Shown piece by piece: positions 1 to 12,022 of a stretch of DNA of 38,007 bases. A program made the position numbers and the translations under genes. The DNA comes from Paracoccaceae bacterium. Lineage in GTDB: Bacteria; Pseudomonadota; Alphaproteobacteria; Rhodobacterales; Rhodobacteraceae. The first letter of the stretch is position 1. Every line of letters begins with the position of its first letter. A model generated the notes under the pieces. It ran no database searches. It was not told the origin of the DNA and saw nothing but the letters and a program-made list of their open reading frames with translations. The stretch is from contig JACSRN010000053.1 of NCBI GenBank assembly GCA_014879735.1, positions 1-38,007 of the forward strand. Reading direction: 5' to 3'.

Positions 1-378
1 CGGCGGATCGTGCGCGGCGCGGCGCGGTGGCAATCCTGTCCGGGCGACAGGGGCCGCCGCCGTTCGCCATGACCTGGCCGATGGCGCCTGCGATCCTGCG
101 GTTCCAGGGGCCGCGGACCGGGCCCGGCCGGCCGTGCCTGCAATCGGCCCATCCTGCGGTTCTTCTGGCGACAATTGCGCGCGGTGCGGCCGGGCTTCCC
201 GCTGATTGCCCGGCCGGCAGGCCAGCGCGGGAACCGGCAATTCCGCGCCGGGTTGCGGCAGCGGCGCCGGGGGACCGCGCAATTCCCGCTTGCCGCTGGT
301 CGGGGGCTGGCCTAGCGTCCCTGCATCACCACCAGCGCCCGCGGGAAGACGGGCGGCTGTCCGACATAAGGAGATACA
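1..378. other. Leader region without a recognisable gene
   Basis: This GC-rich stretch precedes the binding-protein gene. Open frames cross it on the plus strand, but their translations are rich in Arg, Pro, Ala and Gly and resemble no family, so I treat them as chance frames. The first 72 bases could hold the tail of an upstream gene (a TGA lies at 70-72), but nothing supports that. The last 20 bases carry a clear ribosome binding site (AAGGAGA) for the gene at 379. Confidence 0.5.
290..318 (+). promoter_or_regulatory. Possible sigma-70-type promoter of the binding-protein gene
   Basis: TTGCCG at 290-295 and TAGCGT at 313-318 are separated by 17 bp and lie about 60 bp before the start codon at 379. 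The -35 match is fair and the -10 match is weak (3 of 6), so this is only a candidate. Confidence 0.3.
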
Positions 379-1431
379 ATGACCCGCACCCTGCGCATCC
401 TGACAGGCGCCGTCTCGGCCCTTGCCTTCGCCGCCGCGGCCCATGCCGCGGATCCCGAACTGACCGTGTTCGATTGGGCCGGCTGGGAAATCGACGGCGC
501 GCTGACGCCCTATGTCGAGAAGAACGGCGCCAAGCCGACCTATGTCTTCTTTGCCGATGACGACGAGGCTTTCCAGAAAGTATCCTCCGGCTTCAAGGCG
601 GATGTCGTCCACCCCTGCCCCGGCGCCGTGCCGCGCTATCGCGAGGCCGGGCTGATCGAGCCCTGGGACACGTCGAAGGTCGAGGCCTTCGCCAAGCTCG
701 ACCCCAAGCTGTTCGAATCGAAATTCATCAAGGATGACGGCGGCGTCTGGTTCCTGCCCTTCGATTTCGCCTATACCGCCATCGCCTACAACCTCAACGA
801 CGTGCCCGAAGGCGACGTCCAGTCGCTGGAAGTGTTCAAGGATCCGAAATATGCCGGCCGGATCTCGATCTCGGACAATTCGGACGATGTCTGGGCGCTG
901 GCCTTCCTGGCGACGGGTGTCACCTCCTGGGACGACGTGACCGACGAACAGGTTGACGCCGCCGCCGCCTGGCTGCGCGAAGTGGCACCGAATGTGCGGT
1001 CGTGGTGGTCGGATCCGTCGGAACTGGCGCAGATGATGGCTTCGGGCGAGATCCTGGTTGCCTGGTCCTGGAACGACCCGGTGGCGATCCTGAAGGCCGA
1101 CAATTTCCCGGTGGGCTTCAACCGCGCGCCGAAGGAAGGCTCGACCTCGTTCTTCTGCGGCTTCGTCAACATGAAGGACGGGCCCGGCAAGGAAGACAAG
1201 GTCTATGACTGGGTGAATTCGATGTATGCGCCCTCGTCGGCCGCGCCCATCGTCGAGGCGATCGGCTATGCCAACGTGAACCCCGACGCGATGGCGACGA
1301 TCCCCGAAGACGCCCAGAAGGCGGCCTTCGTCGACAAGATCGACACCACGCTGTTCCTGCAGACGCCGATGAAGCCGGAACTGCGCGACCGGCTGGTGGA
1401 AGAGTTCGAACTGATCAAGTCGGGCTTCTGA
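379..1431 (+). CDS. ABC transporter periplasmic substrate-binding protein, spermidine/putrescine (PotD/PotF) type
   Basis: This 350-residue protein should bind a small cationic or quaternary amine in the periplasm and deliver it to an ABC permease. It starts with a signal peptide (Arg-rich start, hydrophobic core at about 5-21, AHA cleavage site near residue 23). The mature start (LTVFDWAGWE) and segments such as ADVVHPCPG, WFLPFDFAYTAIAYN and ILVAWSWNDP follow the PotD/PotF-like binding-protein fold, and the length is normal. The start is fixed by AAGGAGA seven bases upstream. No permease or ATPase gene lies in the window, so partners must be to the left or elsewhere. The convergent neighbour is a MttB-type methyltransferase, which suggests a methylated amine or betaine ligand rather than a polyamine. 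That is inference. The family is clear; the ligand is not. Confidence 0.88.
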   Translation: MTRTLRILTGAVSALAFAAAAHAADPELTVFDWAGWEIDGALTPYVEKNGAKPTYVFFADDDEAFQKVSSGFKADVVHPCPGAVPRYREAGLIEPWDTSKVEAFAKLDPKLFESKFIKDDGGVWFLPFDFAYTAIAYNLNDVPEGDVQSLEVFKDPKYAGRISISDNSDDVWALAFLATGVTSWDDVTDEQVDAAAAWLREVAPNVRSWWSDPSELAQMMASGEILVAWSWNDPVAILKADNFPVGFNRAPKEGSTSFFCGFVNMKDGPGKEDKVYDWVNSMYAPSSAAPIVEAIGYANVNPDAMATIPEDAQKAAFVDKIDTTLFLQTPMKPELRDRLVEEFELIKSGF

Positions 1432-1450
1432 TCGCGCCCGGCCTCCGGGA

Positions 1451-1480
1451 AACGCCCGCGCCCAGCGCGCGGGCGTTTTC
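1451..1480 (+). terminator. Strong intrinsic terminator between convergent genes
   Basis: A perfect 11-bp stem (arms 1451-1461 and 1467-1477, starting AACGCCCGCGC) with a 5-base loop is followed by TTTC on the plus strand. The left arm begins with AA, so the minus-strand transcript would also end in a short T stretch. It therefore probably serves both the binding-protein gene and the convergent methyltransferase gene. Confidence 0.85.
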
Positions 1481-1519
1481 CTGTCCGGCAGGGCCGGTGA
1501 CGCCCCCCTGGCCGGCCGT

Positions 1520-3049
1520 TCAATACCAGGCGTCGGCCACCGCGCGCTTGCGCCCTTCGACAAAATCGCGAAGCCCCTCGCGCAGGCCCGGGTCAAGCGC
1601 CGGCGCCTCATAGTCGCGCAGCCGCGCCTTCCAGGCCCGGTTGGCGCGCGTGGCGGCATCCGCGGCCCCCGCGGCCTCCCATTTCTCGAACGGATCGTTG
1701 TCGGCCAGATCCGATTCCCGGAACGCCGTCCGGTAATGCGCCATGGTGTGGCTGCAGCCGAAGAAATGGTTGCCCGGGCCAACCTCGGCAAAGGCCTCGA
1801 CGGCAAGCTGGTCGTCATCGACCTGCACCCCGGCCAGATAGCTGTGCAGCGCGCCGCAGAGATCGTCGTCCAGCATGAACTTCTCGTAGGACATCGACAG
1901 CAGGCCATCGAGGAACCCGGCGGAATGCAGGATGAAATTCGCCCCGCAATGGACGGCCGCCAGCATCGACATCGTGCCCTCGGTCATCGCCTGGGCATCG
2001 GGCAGCTTCGAGGTGGTGAAGTTGCCCGAACAGCGCAGCGGCAGGTTCAGCCGGCGCGCAAGCTGGCCCACCACCATGCTGCCGATTGCCGGTTCCGGCG
2101 TACCGAAGGTGGGCGATCCCGAACGCATCGCCATCGACGACAGGAAATTGCCGAAGATCACCGGCGCGCCCTTCCGCTCCAGCTGCGTCAGCGCACAGCC
2201 GGCCATGGTTTCGGCCAACGATTGCGCGATGCCGCCCGCGGTCGTCACCGGCCCCATGGCACCGCCCAGGATGAAGGGCACCACCACCGCCGCCTGATTG
2301 GCCCGCGCATAGGCGCGCAAGGACCGCGTCATGGTGCCATCCCAGACCAGCGGCGAGTTGACGTTGACATTGCCCAGAATGACGCAGTTTTCCTCGACGA
2401 AGCCGCGGCCGAACAGGATGCGGCACATCTCGATCGAATCCTCGCTGCGCTCCTCGGCCGTGACCGACCCCATGAAGGGCCGGTCCGACAGTTCGATATG
2501 CGCCAGCACCATGTCGAGGTGGCGCTTGTTCACCGGCACATCGGTCGGCTCGCAGATCGTGCCGCCCGAATGGTGCAGATTGGGGCTCGACTGCGCCAGG
2601 CGGATGAAGTTGCGGAAATCCTCCAGCGTGCCGAAACGGCGGCCGCGGTCGAGATCCATCACGAAGGGGCTGCCATAGGCCGGGGCGAAAACCACGGCAT
2701 CGCCGCCGATCTCCACCGATTTCGCCGGATTGCGGGCATGCTGGGTGAACCGGCCGGGCGCGTCGCGCAGGATTTCCCGCAGCATCCCGGGGGGAAAGCG
2801 CACGCGCAGCCCGTCGACCTCGGCTCCGGCCCGGCGCCACAGCGCCAGCGCTTCGGGATCGTCGCGAAAATCGATGCCGGTCTCGGCCAGGATGCGGTCC
2901 GCCGCCCGTTCGATCCGGATCAGGTTTTCCTCGCCCATGACATCATAGGCCGGAATGTTGCGGCGGATATAGGCGGGGCCCGGCCCGCTCGCCCTGCTCC
3001 CGCGCTCCGCCGCCCTTGCCTGCCGCCCGCTCCTGCGGTCTGCGCCCAT
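1520..3049 (-). CDS. Trimethylamine methyltransferase (MttB) family protein, non-pyrrolysine type
   Basis: This protein of about 509 residues belongs to the MttB superfamily, whose members move a methyl group from a methylated amine to a corrinoid protein. Archaeal MttB uses pyrrolysine. Here the frame is open throughout with no internal amber codon, so it belongs with the non-Pyl bacterial relatives, such as the glycine-betaine and proline-betaine methyltransferases. Typical segments are NIPAYDVMGEENLIRIE near the start, TICEPTDVPVNKRHLD, LGNVNVNSPLVWDG, and FFGCSHTMAHYRTAF near the C-terminus. I chose the ATG at 3049 because GGGAGGGGG lies just upstream. The frame stays open to 3118, but the extension is Arg-rich and lacks a good site. 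No corrinoid protein or reactivating factor is nearby. The adjacent amine-binding protein suggests a quaternary amine substrate (inference). Confidence 0.85.
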   Translation of the reverse strand: MGADRRSGRQARAAERGSRASGPGPAYIRRNIPAYDVMGEENLIRIERAADRILAETGIDFRDDPEALALWRRAGAEVDGLRVRFPPGMLREILRDAPGRFTQHARNPAKSVEIGGDAVVFAPAYGSPFVMDLDRGRRFGTLEDFRNFIRLAQSSPNLHHSGGTICEPTDVPVNKRHLDMVLAHIELSDRPFMGSVTAEERSEDSIEMCRILFGRGFVEENCVILGNVNVNSPLVWDGTMTRSLRAYARANQAAVVVPFILGGAMGPVTTAGGIAQSLAETMAGCALTQLERKGAPVIFGNFLSSMAMRSGSPTFGTPEPAIGSMVVGQLARRLNLPLRCSGNFTTSKLPDAQAMTEGTMSMLAAVHCGANFILHSAGFLDGLLSMSYEKFMLDDDLCGALHSYLAGVQVDDDQLAVEAFAEVGPGNHFFGCSHTMAHYRTAFRESDLADNDPFEKWEAAGAADAATRANRAWKARLRDYEAPALDPGLREGLRDFVEGRKRAVADAWY

Positions 3050-3160
3050 TGCCCCCTCCCGTGTGATTTCCCGCAGGCGATCACGATGGTACCGGGCATG
3101 CGATGCGAAATGCGCCACCGGCCGCCGGATTCCTGTCGTTTCCTGTCCCTTTCTTCTCTG

Positions 3161-3229
3161 CTTCTTCTCTGCGCAAATATCCCGGGGGGGTCCCTGCGCC
3201 AGCAGGGACGGGGGCAGAGCCCCCTTTTC

Positions 3230-3230
<1 letters not shown>
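3161..3230 (+). repeat. Dispersed structured element, copy A, with terminator-like end
   Basis: Read on the plus strand, a 31-bp box (3161-3191, containing GCGCAAATATCCCGGGGG) is followed by a hairpin with 8-bp arms (3190-3197 with 3202-3209), a second hairpin (GGGGGC 3210-3215 with GCCCCC 3219-3224) and TTTTCT (3225-3230). The box is identical to that of copy B near 20 kb and similar to that of copy C near 32.9 kb. The element abuts the stop codon of pgm, so its GC hairpins could end the glycogen operon transcript on the minus strand, while its T-run would end plus-strand transcripts. The pyrimidine string CTTCTTCTCTG is itself duplicated at 3150-3171. Confidence 0.8.
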
Positions 3231-6938
<3,708 letters not shown>

Positions 6939-6942
<4 letters not shown>

Positions 6943-8375
6943 CTCAGACCCTCATAGAGTGCGGCATAGGCGGCGGCGCTGGTTTCCCAGCCCACCGGCT
7001 GGGCCATCGCCATCCGCTGCATCTTGAGCCACAGCCCGCGGTCGGCGTAAAGCGCGACCAGCCGGCGCAACGCCTGCGACAGCGCCAGGGCATCGGTTGG
7101 CCAGAAGGTGATTCCGGTCGCGGCGCCTGCCGCCAGCGCCAGCGGCGAGGCATTGATCACCGTGTCGCCAAGGCCGCCCACCGCCGCAACGACCGGCACC
7201 GTGCCGTAGCGCAACCCATACATCTGGGTCAGGCCGCAGGGCTCGAACCGGCTGGGCACCAGAACGGCATCGCCGCCCTGGAACAGCCGGCGGCTCAGCG
7301 CCTCGTCATAGCCGATCGTCACCGCCACGCGGCCGGGAAAGCGGGCCGCCAGATCGCGCATCGCGCCTTCCAGTGCCGGATCACCGGCACCAAGGACGAC
7401 AAGCCCGCCGCCGGCCTCGATGAAGCCGGGCGTCACCGCCGGCAGAAGATCGATGCCCTTCTGGTCGGTCAGCCGGCTGACGACGATGGCGATGGGGCCC
7501 GGGACATCCAGCCCGAATTCCCGCGACATCGCCGCCCGCGCCGCCGCCTTGCCGGCCAGGTTGCGGGCCGAATAGCCGTTCTCGGCCGCGGCCTCGGGCG
7601 ACCAGATGCCGGTATCGACCCCGTTCAGGATGCCCGAGACGACGCCTGCCCGCTCGGCGATCACGCCTTCGAGCCCCATGCCGAACTCCGGCCGCATCAA
7701 CTCGGCCGCATAGGAGGGCGAGACGGTGGTGATGCGGTCGGCGGTGATAAGCCCGGCCTTCAGGCTGCTGAGCCCGCCGAAATATTCCAGCGCCCCGGGA
7801 TGGAAGGCCCAGCCCGGCAACCGCAGCTCGCCCAGCAGTTCTGTGGGCGCGCGGCCCTGGAAGGCGATGTTGTGGACCGTCATCACCGAGCGGCAGCCGC
7901 CGTTGCCGTGATAGGCCAGATAGGCCGGCGCCAGCCCGGCCTGCCAGTCATGGGCGTGCAGCACCTCGGGCTTCCAGCCGGCAATCCCGTCGCGCGCCAG
8001 CTGCGCGCCGATCCAGGACAAGGCGGCAAAGCGCTGGGGATTGTCGGGCCAGTCGCTGCCGCTGTGGTTGTAGGGCCCGCCCTCGCGGTCGAAAAGATGT
8101 GGCGCATCAAGCAGCAGGACCTCGATCCCGTCGACCTGCCCGGCAAAGACCCGCCCGTCGCCGCCCCAGAGCCCGGCCTCGAACCAGACCTCGGGCCAGG
8201 CCTCGGGATCCTCCTCGAAATGATGCCGCAGGCTTCGGTAGGCGGGCAGCAGCACCCGCATCTCCCAGCCCAGCGGCGCCAGCGCCGCAGGCAGCGCCCC
8301 CACCACATCGGCCAGCCCGCCGGTCTTGATCAGCGGCACGCATTCCGACGCTACCGATAGAACCTTGCCGCCCAT
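6939..8375 (-). CDS. glgA: Glycogen synthase (ADP-glucose-dependent)
   Basis: GlgA adds glucose from ADP-glucose to the growing alpha-1,4 chain (GT5 family). The start ATG at 8375 gives 478 residues, close to E. coli GlgA. The product then begins MGGKVLSVASECVPLIKTGG, with the nucleotide-sugar-binding KTGGL motif near the N-terminus. Further features are HAHDWQAGLAPAYL, TVHNIAFQG, the C-terminal phosphate-contact region VSRLTDQKG, and PSRFEPCGLTQMYGLRYG carrying the conserved acidic residue of the E-X7-E type. AAGGGAGAGG lies upstream of the start. The stop overlaps the glgX start, while 118 bp separate it from glgC, a gap that includes the palindrome CCCGATATCGGG but no obvious promoter. Confidence 0.96.
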
Positions 8376-8493
8376 TCCGCCCCGCCTCTCCCTTGTAACC
8401 CAGATCTTGGACTGCCGCGCGGCCCTCCGCATCCGCCCCGGGGCGGACCGCCGGCCGGCACCGCCCGATATCGGGTGCCCGCCGGCCACCGGC

Positions 8494-9765
8494 CTAGCCC
8501 AACTTCGCCGCCCGGCGGTCCAGCATCTCCTGGGTGATCAGCACGATACCCGAGTCGGTGCGGCGGAACCACTTCGCATCTTCCTCGCCATCCCGGCCGA
8601 CGACCAGCCCCTCGGGGATCTCCACCCCGGAATCGATCACGCAATTGGTCAGCTCGGCCTTGCGGTGCACCGTGACCCGCGGCAGTGCCACGACATATTC
8701 GAGGCTGGACCAGCTGTGCGTCCGGACCCCGGTGAACAGCAGCGAATTGCGCACCTGCGACCCAGACACGATACATTCGCCCGAGACCAGCGAGGAAATC
8801 GCCATGCCGCGGCGGCCCTCCTCGTCATGGATGAACTTCGCCGGCGGCACGATCTCGGAATAGGTCCAGATCGGCCAGCTGTTGTCGTAGATGTCCAGCT
8901 TCGGGACAAAATCCGTCAGGTCGATATTGGCCTGCCAGAAGGCATCGATGGTGCCGACGTCGCGCCAGTAGGGTTCATCCTCCAGCCCCGAGGTGACGCA
9001 GCTGTCGGCAAACTTGTGGGCGATGGCCTTGCCGCCCTTGACGATGGCCGGGATCAGATCGTTGCCGAAATCATGGCTGGAGTTGTTGTCGACCATGTCC
9101 CGCTTCAGCAGGTCGCGCAAGAAGGCCCAGTCGAAGACATAGATCCCCATCGAGGCCAGGGCATTGTCGGGATCGCCCGGAATAGACGGCGGATCCTTGG
9201 GCTTTTCCAGGAATGCGGTGATGCGCATGTCGGGGTCGACATGCATCACGCCAAAGGCCACCGCCTCCATCCGCGGCACGGTCAGGCAACCGATGGTCAC
9301 GTCGGCGCCGGTTGCGACGTGCTGCTGCAGCATCAGCTCGTAATCCATCTTGTAGATGTGGTCGCCGGCCAGAATGACCACATATTTGATGTTGTAGCTG
9401 TCGATGATGTCGATGTTCTGCGCCACGGCATCGGCGGTGCCGCGATACCAGTTCACCTCGTCCATCCGCTGCGAGGCGGGCAGGATGTCGAGGTATTCGT
9501 TGCGCTCGGCGCGAAAGAAGTTCCAGCCGCGCTGCATGTGGCGGATCAGGCTGTGCGCCTTGTACTGGGTGGCGATCGCCATCTTGCGGATACCGGAGTT
9601 CAGCGCATTCGACAGCGCGAAGTCGATGATCCGGGTCTTGCCGCCAAAGGGCACCGCGGGCTTTGCCCGACGGTCGGTCAGTTCCTTCAGGCGGCTGCCG
9701 CGCCCCCCCGCCAGGACGAAGGCCATGGCCTGTGCCGAAAGCCTCTGGTTCGCTCGTGCTTTCAT
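8494..9765 (-). CDS. glgC: Glucose-1-phosphate adenylyltransferase (ADP-glucose pyrophosphorylase)
   Basis: GlgC makes ADP-glucose from ATP and glucose-1-phosphate, the committed and usually allosterically controlled step of glycogen synthesis. The 423-residue protein shows the nucleotidyltransferase signature [28 protein letters not shown], here from residue 15, then GTADAVAQN, the metal-binding [20 protein letters not shown] with the glucose-1-P lysine, and [12 protein letters not shown]. The C-terminal half is a left-handed beta-helix-like repeat ([20 protein letters not shown]). A strong site, GGGGGAGGA, precedes the ATG. It follows glgB by 24 bp in the operon. Confidence 0.97.
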   Translation of the reverse strand: MKARANQRLSAQAMAFVLAGGRGSRLKELTDRRAKPAVPFGGKTRIIDFALSNALNSGIRKMAIATQYKAHSLIRHMQRGWNFFRAERNEYLDILPASQRMDEVNWYRGTADAVAQNIDIIDSYNIKYVVILAGDHIYKMDYELMLQQHVATGADVTIGCLTVPRMEAVAFGVMHVDPDMRITAFLEKPKDPPSIPGDPDNALASMGIYVFDWAFLRDLLKRDMVDNNSSHDFGNDLIPAIVKGGKAIAHKFADSCVTSGLEDEPYWRDVGTIDAFWQANIDLTDFVPKLDIYDNSWPIWTYSEIVPPAKFIHDEEGRRGMAISSLVSGECIVSGSQVRNSLLFTGVRTHSWSSLEYVVALPRVTVHRKAELTNCVIDSGVEIPEGLVVGRDGEEDAKWFRRTDSGIVLITQEMLDRRAAKLG

Positions 9766-9789
9766 CGATTCCTCCCCCGATCCCGGACG

Positions 9790-11967
9790 TTAAGGCCGGC
9801 CCTGCATGAAATAGAGTGCCGACAGCGGCGGCAGGGTGACAATTGCCGAATGGCCCTGCCCCTGATGCGGTACCGGCTCGGCCTCGATCCCGCCGAGATT
9901 GCCGCGGTTCGCCCCGCCATAAAGTTCGGCGTCGGTGTTCAGCACCTCGCGCCAGGCCCCGGCCGCCGGCAGGCCCACCCGCCAGCGCCGCTCGACCGGC
10001 GTCATGTTCACCACCGCCGCCACCATCGGATCGCCCGCCACGCCCTTGCGCAGGAAGGCATAGACCGAGGCCTCGGCATCGTTGGCCTCCAGCCACTCAA
10101 AGCCCTCGGGCCGGCAGTCGTTCACATGCAGCGCCGGAATCTCGCGGTAAAGCCGGTTCAGGTCGCGGACGAGCCGCTGCACACCGGCATGGGCGGGATT
10201 GTCGACCTGGTGCCAGTCGAGGCTCTGGCGGTAGTTCCATTCGCGATCCTGTGCGAATTCCTGCCCCATGAACAGCAGCTTCTTGCCGGGGTGGGCCCAC
10301 ATGAAGCCGTAGAAGGCGCGCAGGTTGGCGAATTTCCGGTCGCGGTCGCCGGGCATCTTGCCCAGCATGCTGCCCTTGCCATGCACCACCTCGTCATGGC
10401 TGATCGGCAGGATGAAATTCTCCGACCAGGCGTACATCAGGCCAAAGGTCATCTGGTTGTGATGCCAGCGCCGATGGATCGGATCGCGCGACATATAGGC
10501 CAGCGTGTCGTTCATCCAGCCCATGTTCCACTTGAAGCCGAAGCCCAGGCCCCCGGTGTCGACCGCCCGCGACACACCGGGAAAGGAGGTCGATTCCTCC
10601 GCCGCCGTCAGGATGCCGGGGCATTCGCCATAGGTCGTGACATTCATCGCCTGCAGCATGGCGATGGCCTCGTAATTCTCGCGGCCGCCATCGCGGTTGG
10701 GCACCCATTCGCCCGAGCGGCGCGAATAGTCGCGGTACAGCATCGAGGCCACGGCATCGACGCGCAGCCCGTCGACATGATATTCCTCCAGCCAGTACAG
10801 GGCATTGGAAACGAGGTAGTTCTTCACCTCGCGCCGGCCGTAGTTGTAGATCAGCGTGTTCCAGTCCTGGTGAAAGCCTTCCTTCGGATCGGCATGTTCA
10901 TAGAGTGCCGTGCCGTCGAAATGGCCCAGGCCGTGCTGATCGGTCGGGAAATGCCCGGGCACCCAGTCAAGGATCACCCCCAGCCCCGCCCGGTGTGCAG
11001 CATCGACGAAGGCGCGGAATTCCGATGGCGTGCCGTGACGGATGGTTGGCGCGAACAGGCCGATGGGCTGGTAGCCCCAGCTGCCATCGAACGGAAATTC
11101 CGAAACCGGCAGCAGTTCCAGGTGGGTGAAGCCCATTTCGACGGCATAGCCGACCAGCTGCTCTGCCAGTTCGATGTAGGACAGCATCCGGTCGCCGGGC
11201 GCGCGCTTCCACGAGCCCAGATGCACCTCATAGACCGAGATCGGCGCCCCGACGCCGTTCCTTGCGGCACGGGTCTGCATCCAGTCGTCATCGGCAAAGC
11301 TGCCGCCGATCCGCCTGACCACGCTGGCATTGGCCGGCGGGTGTTCGCTGCCAAAGCCCACCGGATCGGCCTTCAGCGGCAAGAGTTCGCCCTGCGGGCC
11401 GCGGATCTCGTATTTGTAGACCTCGCCCTCGGCCAGGCCGGGGACGAAAATCTCCCACACCCCCGTCGGGCCGCGGCGGCGCATCGGATGGCGGCGACCG
11501 TCCCAGATGTTGAAATTGCCAACGACCGAGACGCGCTCGGCATTGGGGGCCCAGACCGCGAAATGCACCCCCGCCGCACCTTCATGCGTGATGCAATGCG
11601 CGCCCAGCACCTGCCAGAGCCGGCGATGCGTGCCCTCGCCCAGGAGATATTCGTCCATCTCGCCCAGCACCGGGCCGAACCGGAAGGGATCCTCGAACTC
11701 CCAGGTCAGGCCGGAGCCCTCGGCCCGCAGCCGGTAGGCGGCGCGGCGCGGCTGCAGATAGGTGAACAGGCCGGGCACCCCCGGATAGGGCGTCGCCTCT
11801 GCCTCGCGCGAGGCGGTACGCACCCAGATCCGGTCTGCCCCCGGCAGGAAGACCGTGATCAGCGTGCCACCCTTTACCCGATGCGGGCCCAGCACGGCGA
11901 AGGGATCGCCGTGCCGCCCCTCGGCCAGGGCGCGGGCTGCGCCTTCGTCCAGCAGTTCGCTTGCCAT
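9790..11967 (-). CDS. glgB: 1,4-alpha-glucan branching enzyme
   Basis: GlgB cuts alpha-1,4 chains and reattaches them through alpha-1,6 bonds (GH13_9). The 725-residue protein has an N1 domain, a CBM48 domain (about 110-210, [20 protein letters not shown]), the catalytic barrel and a C-terminal beta domain. Catalytic motifs are GLRVDAV with nucleophile D404, AEEST with the acid at E457/E458, and ISHDEVVHG with D525. The sequence FDGSWGYQ is also typical. The ATG start has GAGGAGGG seven or fewer bases upstream. The gene sits 55 bp after glgP and 24 bp before glgC. Confidence 0.97.
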   Translation of the reverse strand: MASELLDEGAARALAEGRHGDPFAVLGPHRVKGGTLITVFLPGADRIWVRTASREAEATPYPGVPGLFTYLQPRRAAYRLRAEGSGLTWEFEDPFRFGPVLGEMDEYLLGEGTHRRLWQVLGAHCITHEGAAGVHFAVWAPNAERVSVVGNFNIWDGRRHPMRRRGPTGVWEIFVPGLAEGEVYKYEIRGPQGELLPLKADPVGFGSEHPPANASVVRRIGGSFADDDWMQTRAARNGVGAPISVYEVHLGSWKRAPGDRMLSYIELAEQLVGYAVEMGFTHLELLPVSEFPFDGSWGYQPIGLFAPTIRHGTPSEFRAFVDAAHRAGLGVILDWVPGHFPTDQHGLGHFDGTALYEHADPKEGFHQDWNTLIYNYGRREVKNYLVSNALYWLEEYHVDGLRVDAVASMLYRDYSRRSGEWVPNRDGGRENYEAIAMLQAMNVTTYGECPGILTAAEESTSFPGVSRAVDTGGLGFGFKWNMGWMNDTLAYMSRDPIHRRWHHNQMTFGLMYAWSENFILPISHDEVVHGKGSMLGKMPGDRDRKFANLRAFYGFMWAHPGKKLLFMGQEFAQDREWNYRQSLDWHQVDNPAHAGVQRLVRDLNRLYREIPALHVNDCRPEGFEWLEANDAEASVYAFLRKGVAGDPMVAAVVNMTPVERRWRVGLPAAGAWREVLNTDAELYGGANRGNLGGIEAEPVPHQGQGHSAIVTLPPLSALYFMQGRP

Positions 11968-12022
11968 CCGACCCTCCTCGACCCCAGTTCGGCCCTGGCG
12001 CGGGTGTCACCGCCCGGCACAT

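Noticed and set aside
27-560. A 177-codon plus-strand frame at the left edge
   Set aside because: It overlaps the signal peptide and start of the binding protein in another frame, and its translation is Arg/Pro/Ala-rich.
1520-3049. Possible pyrrolysine (amber) codon in the MttB-type gene
   Set aside because: The frame has no internal TAG; the gene ends normally, so it is a non-pyrrolysine homologue.
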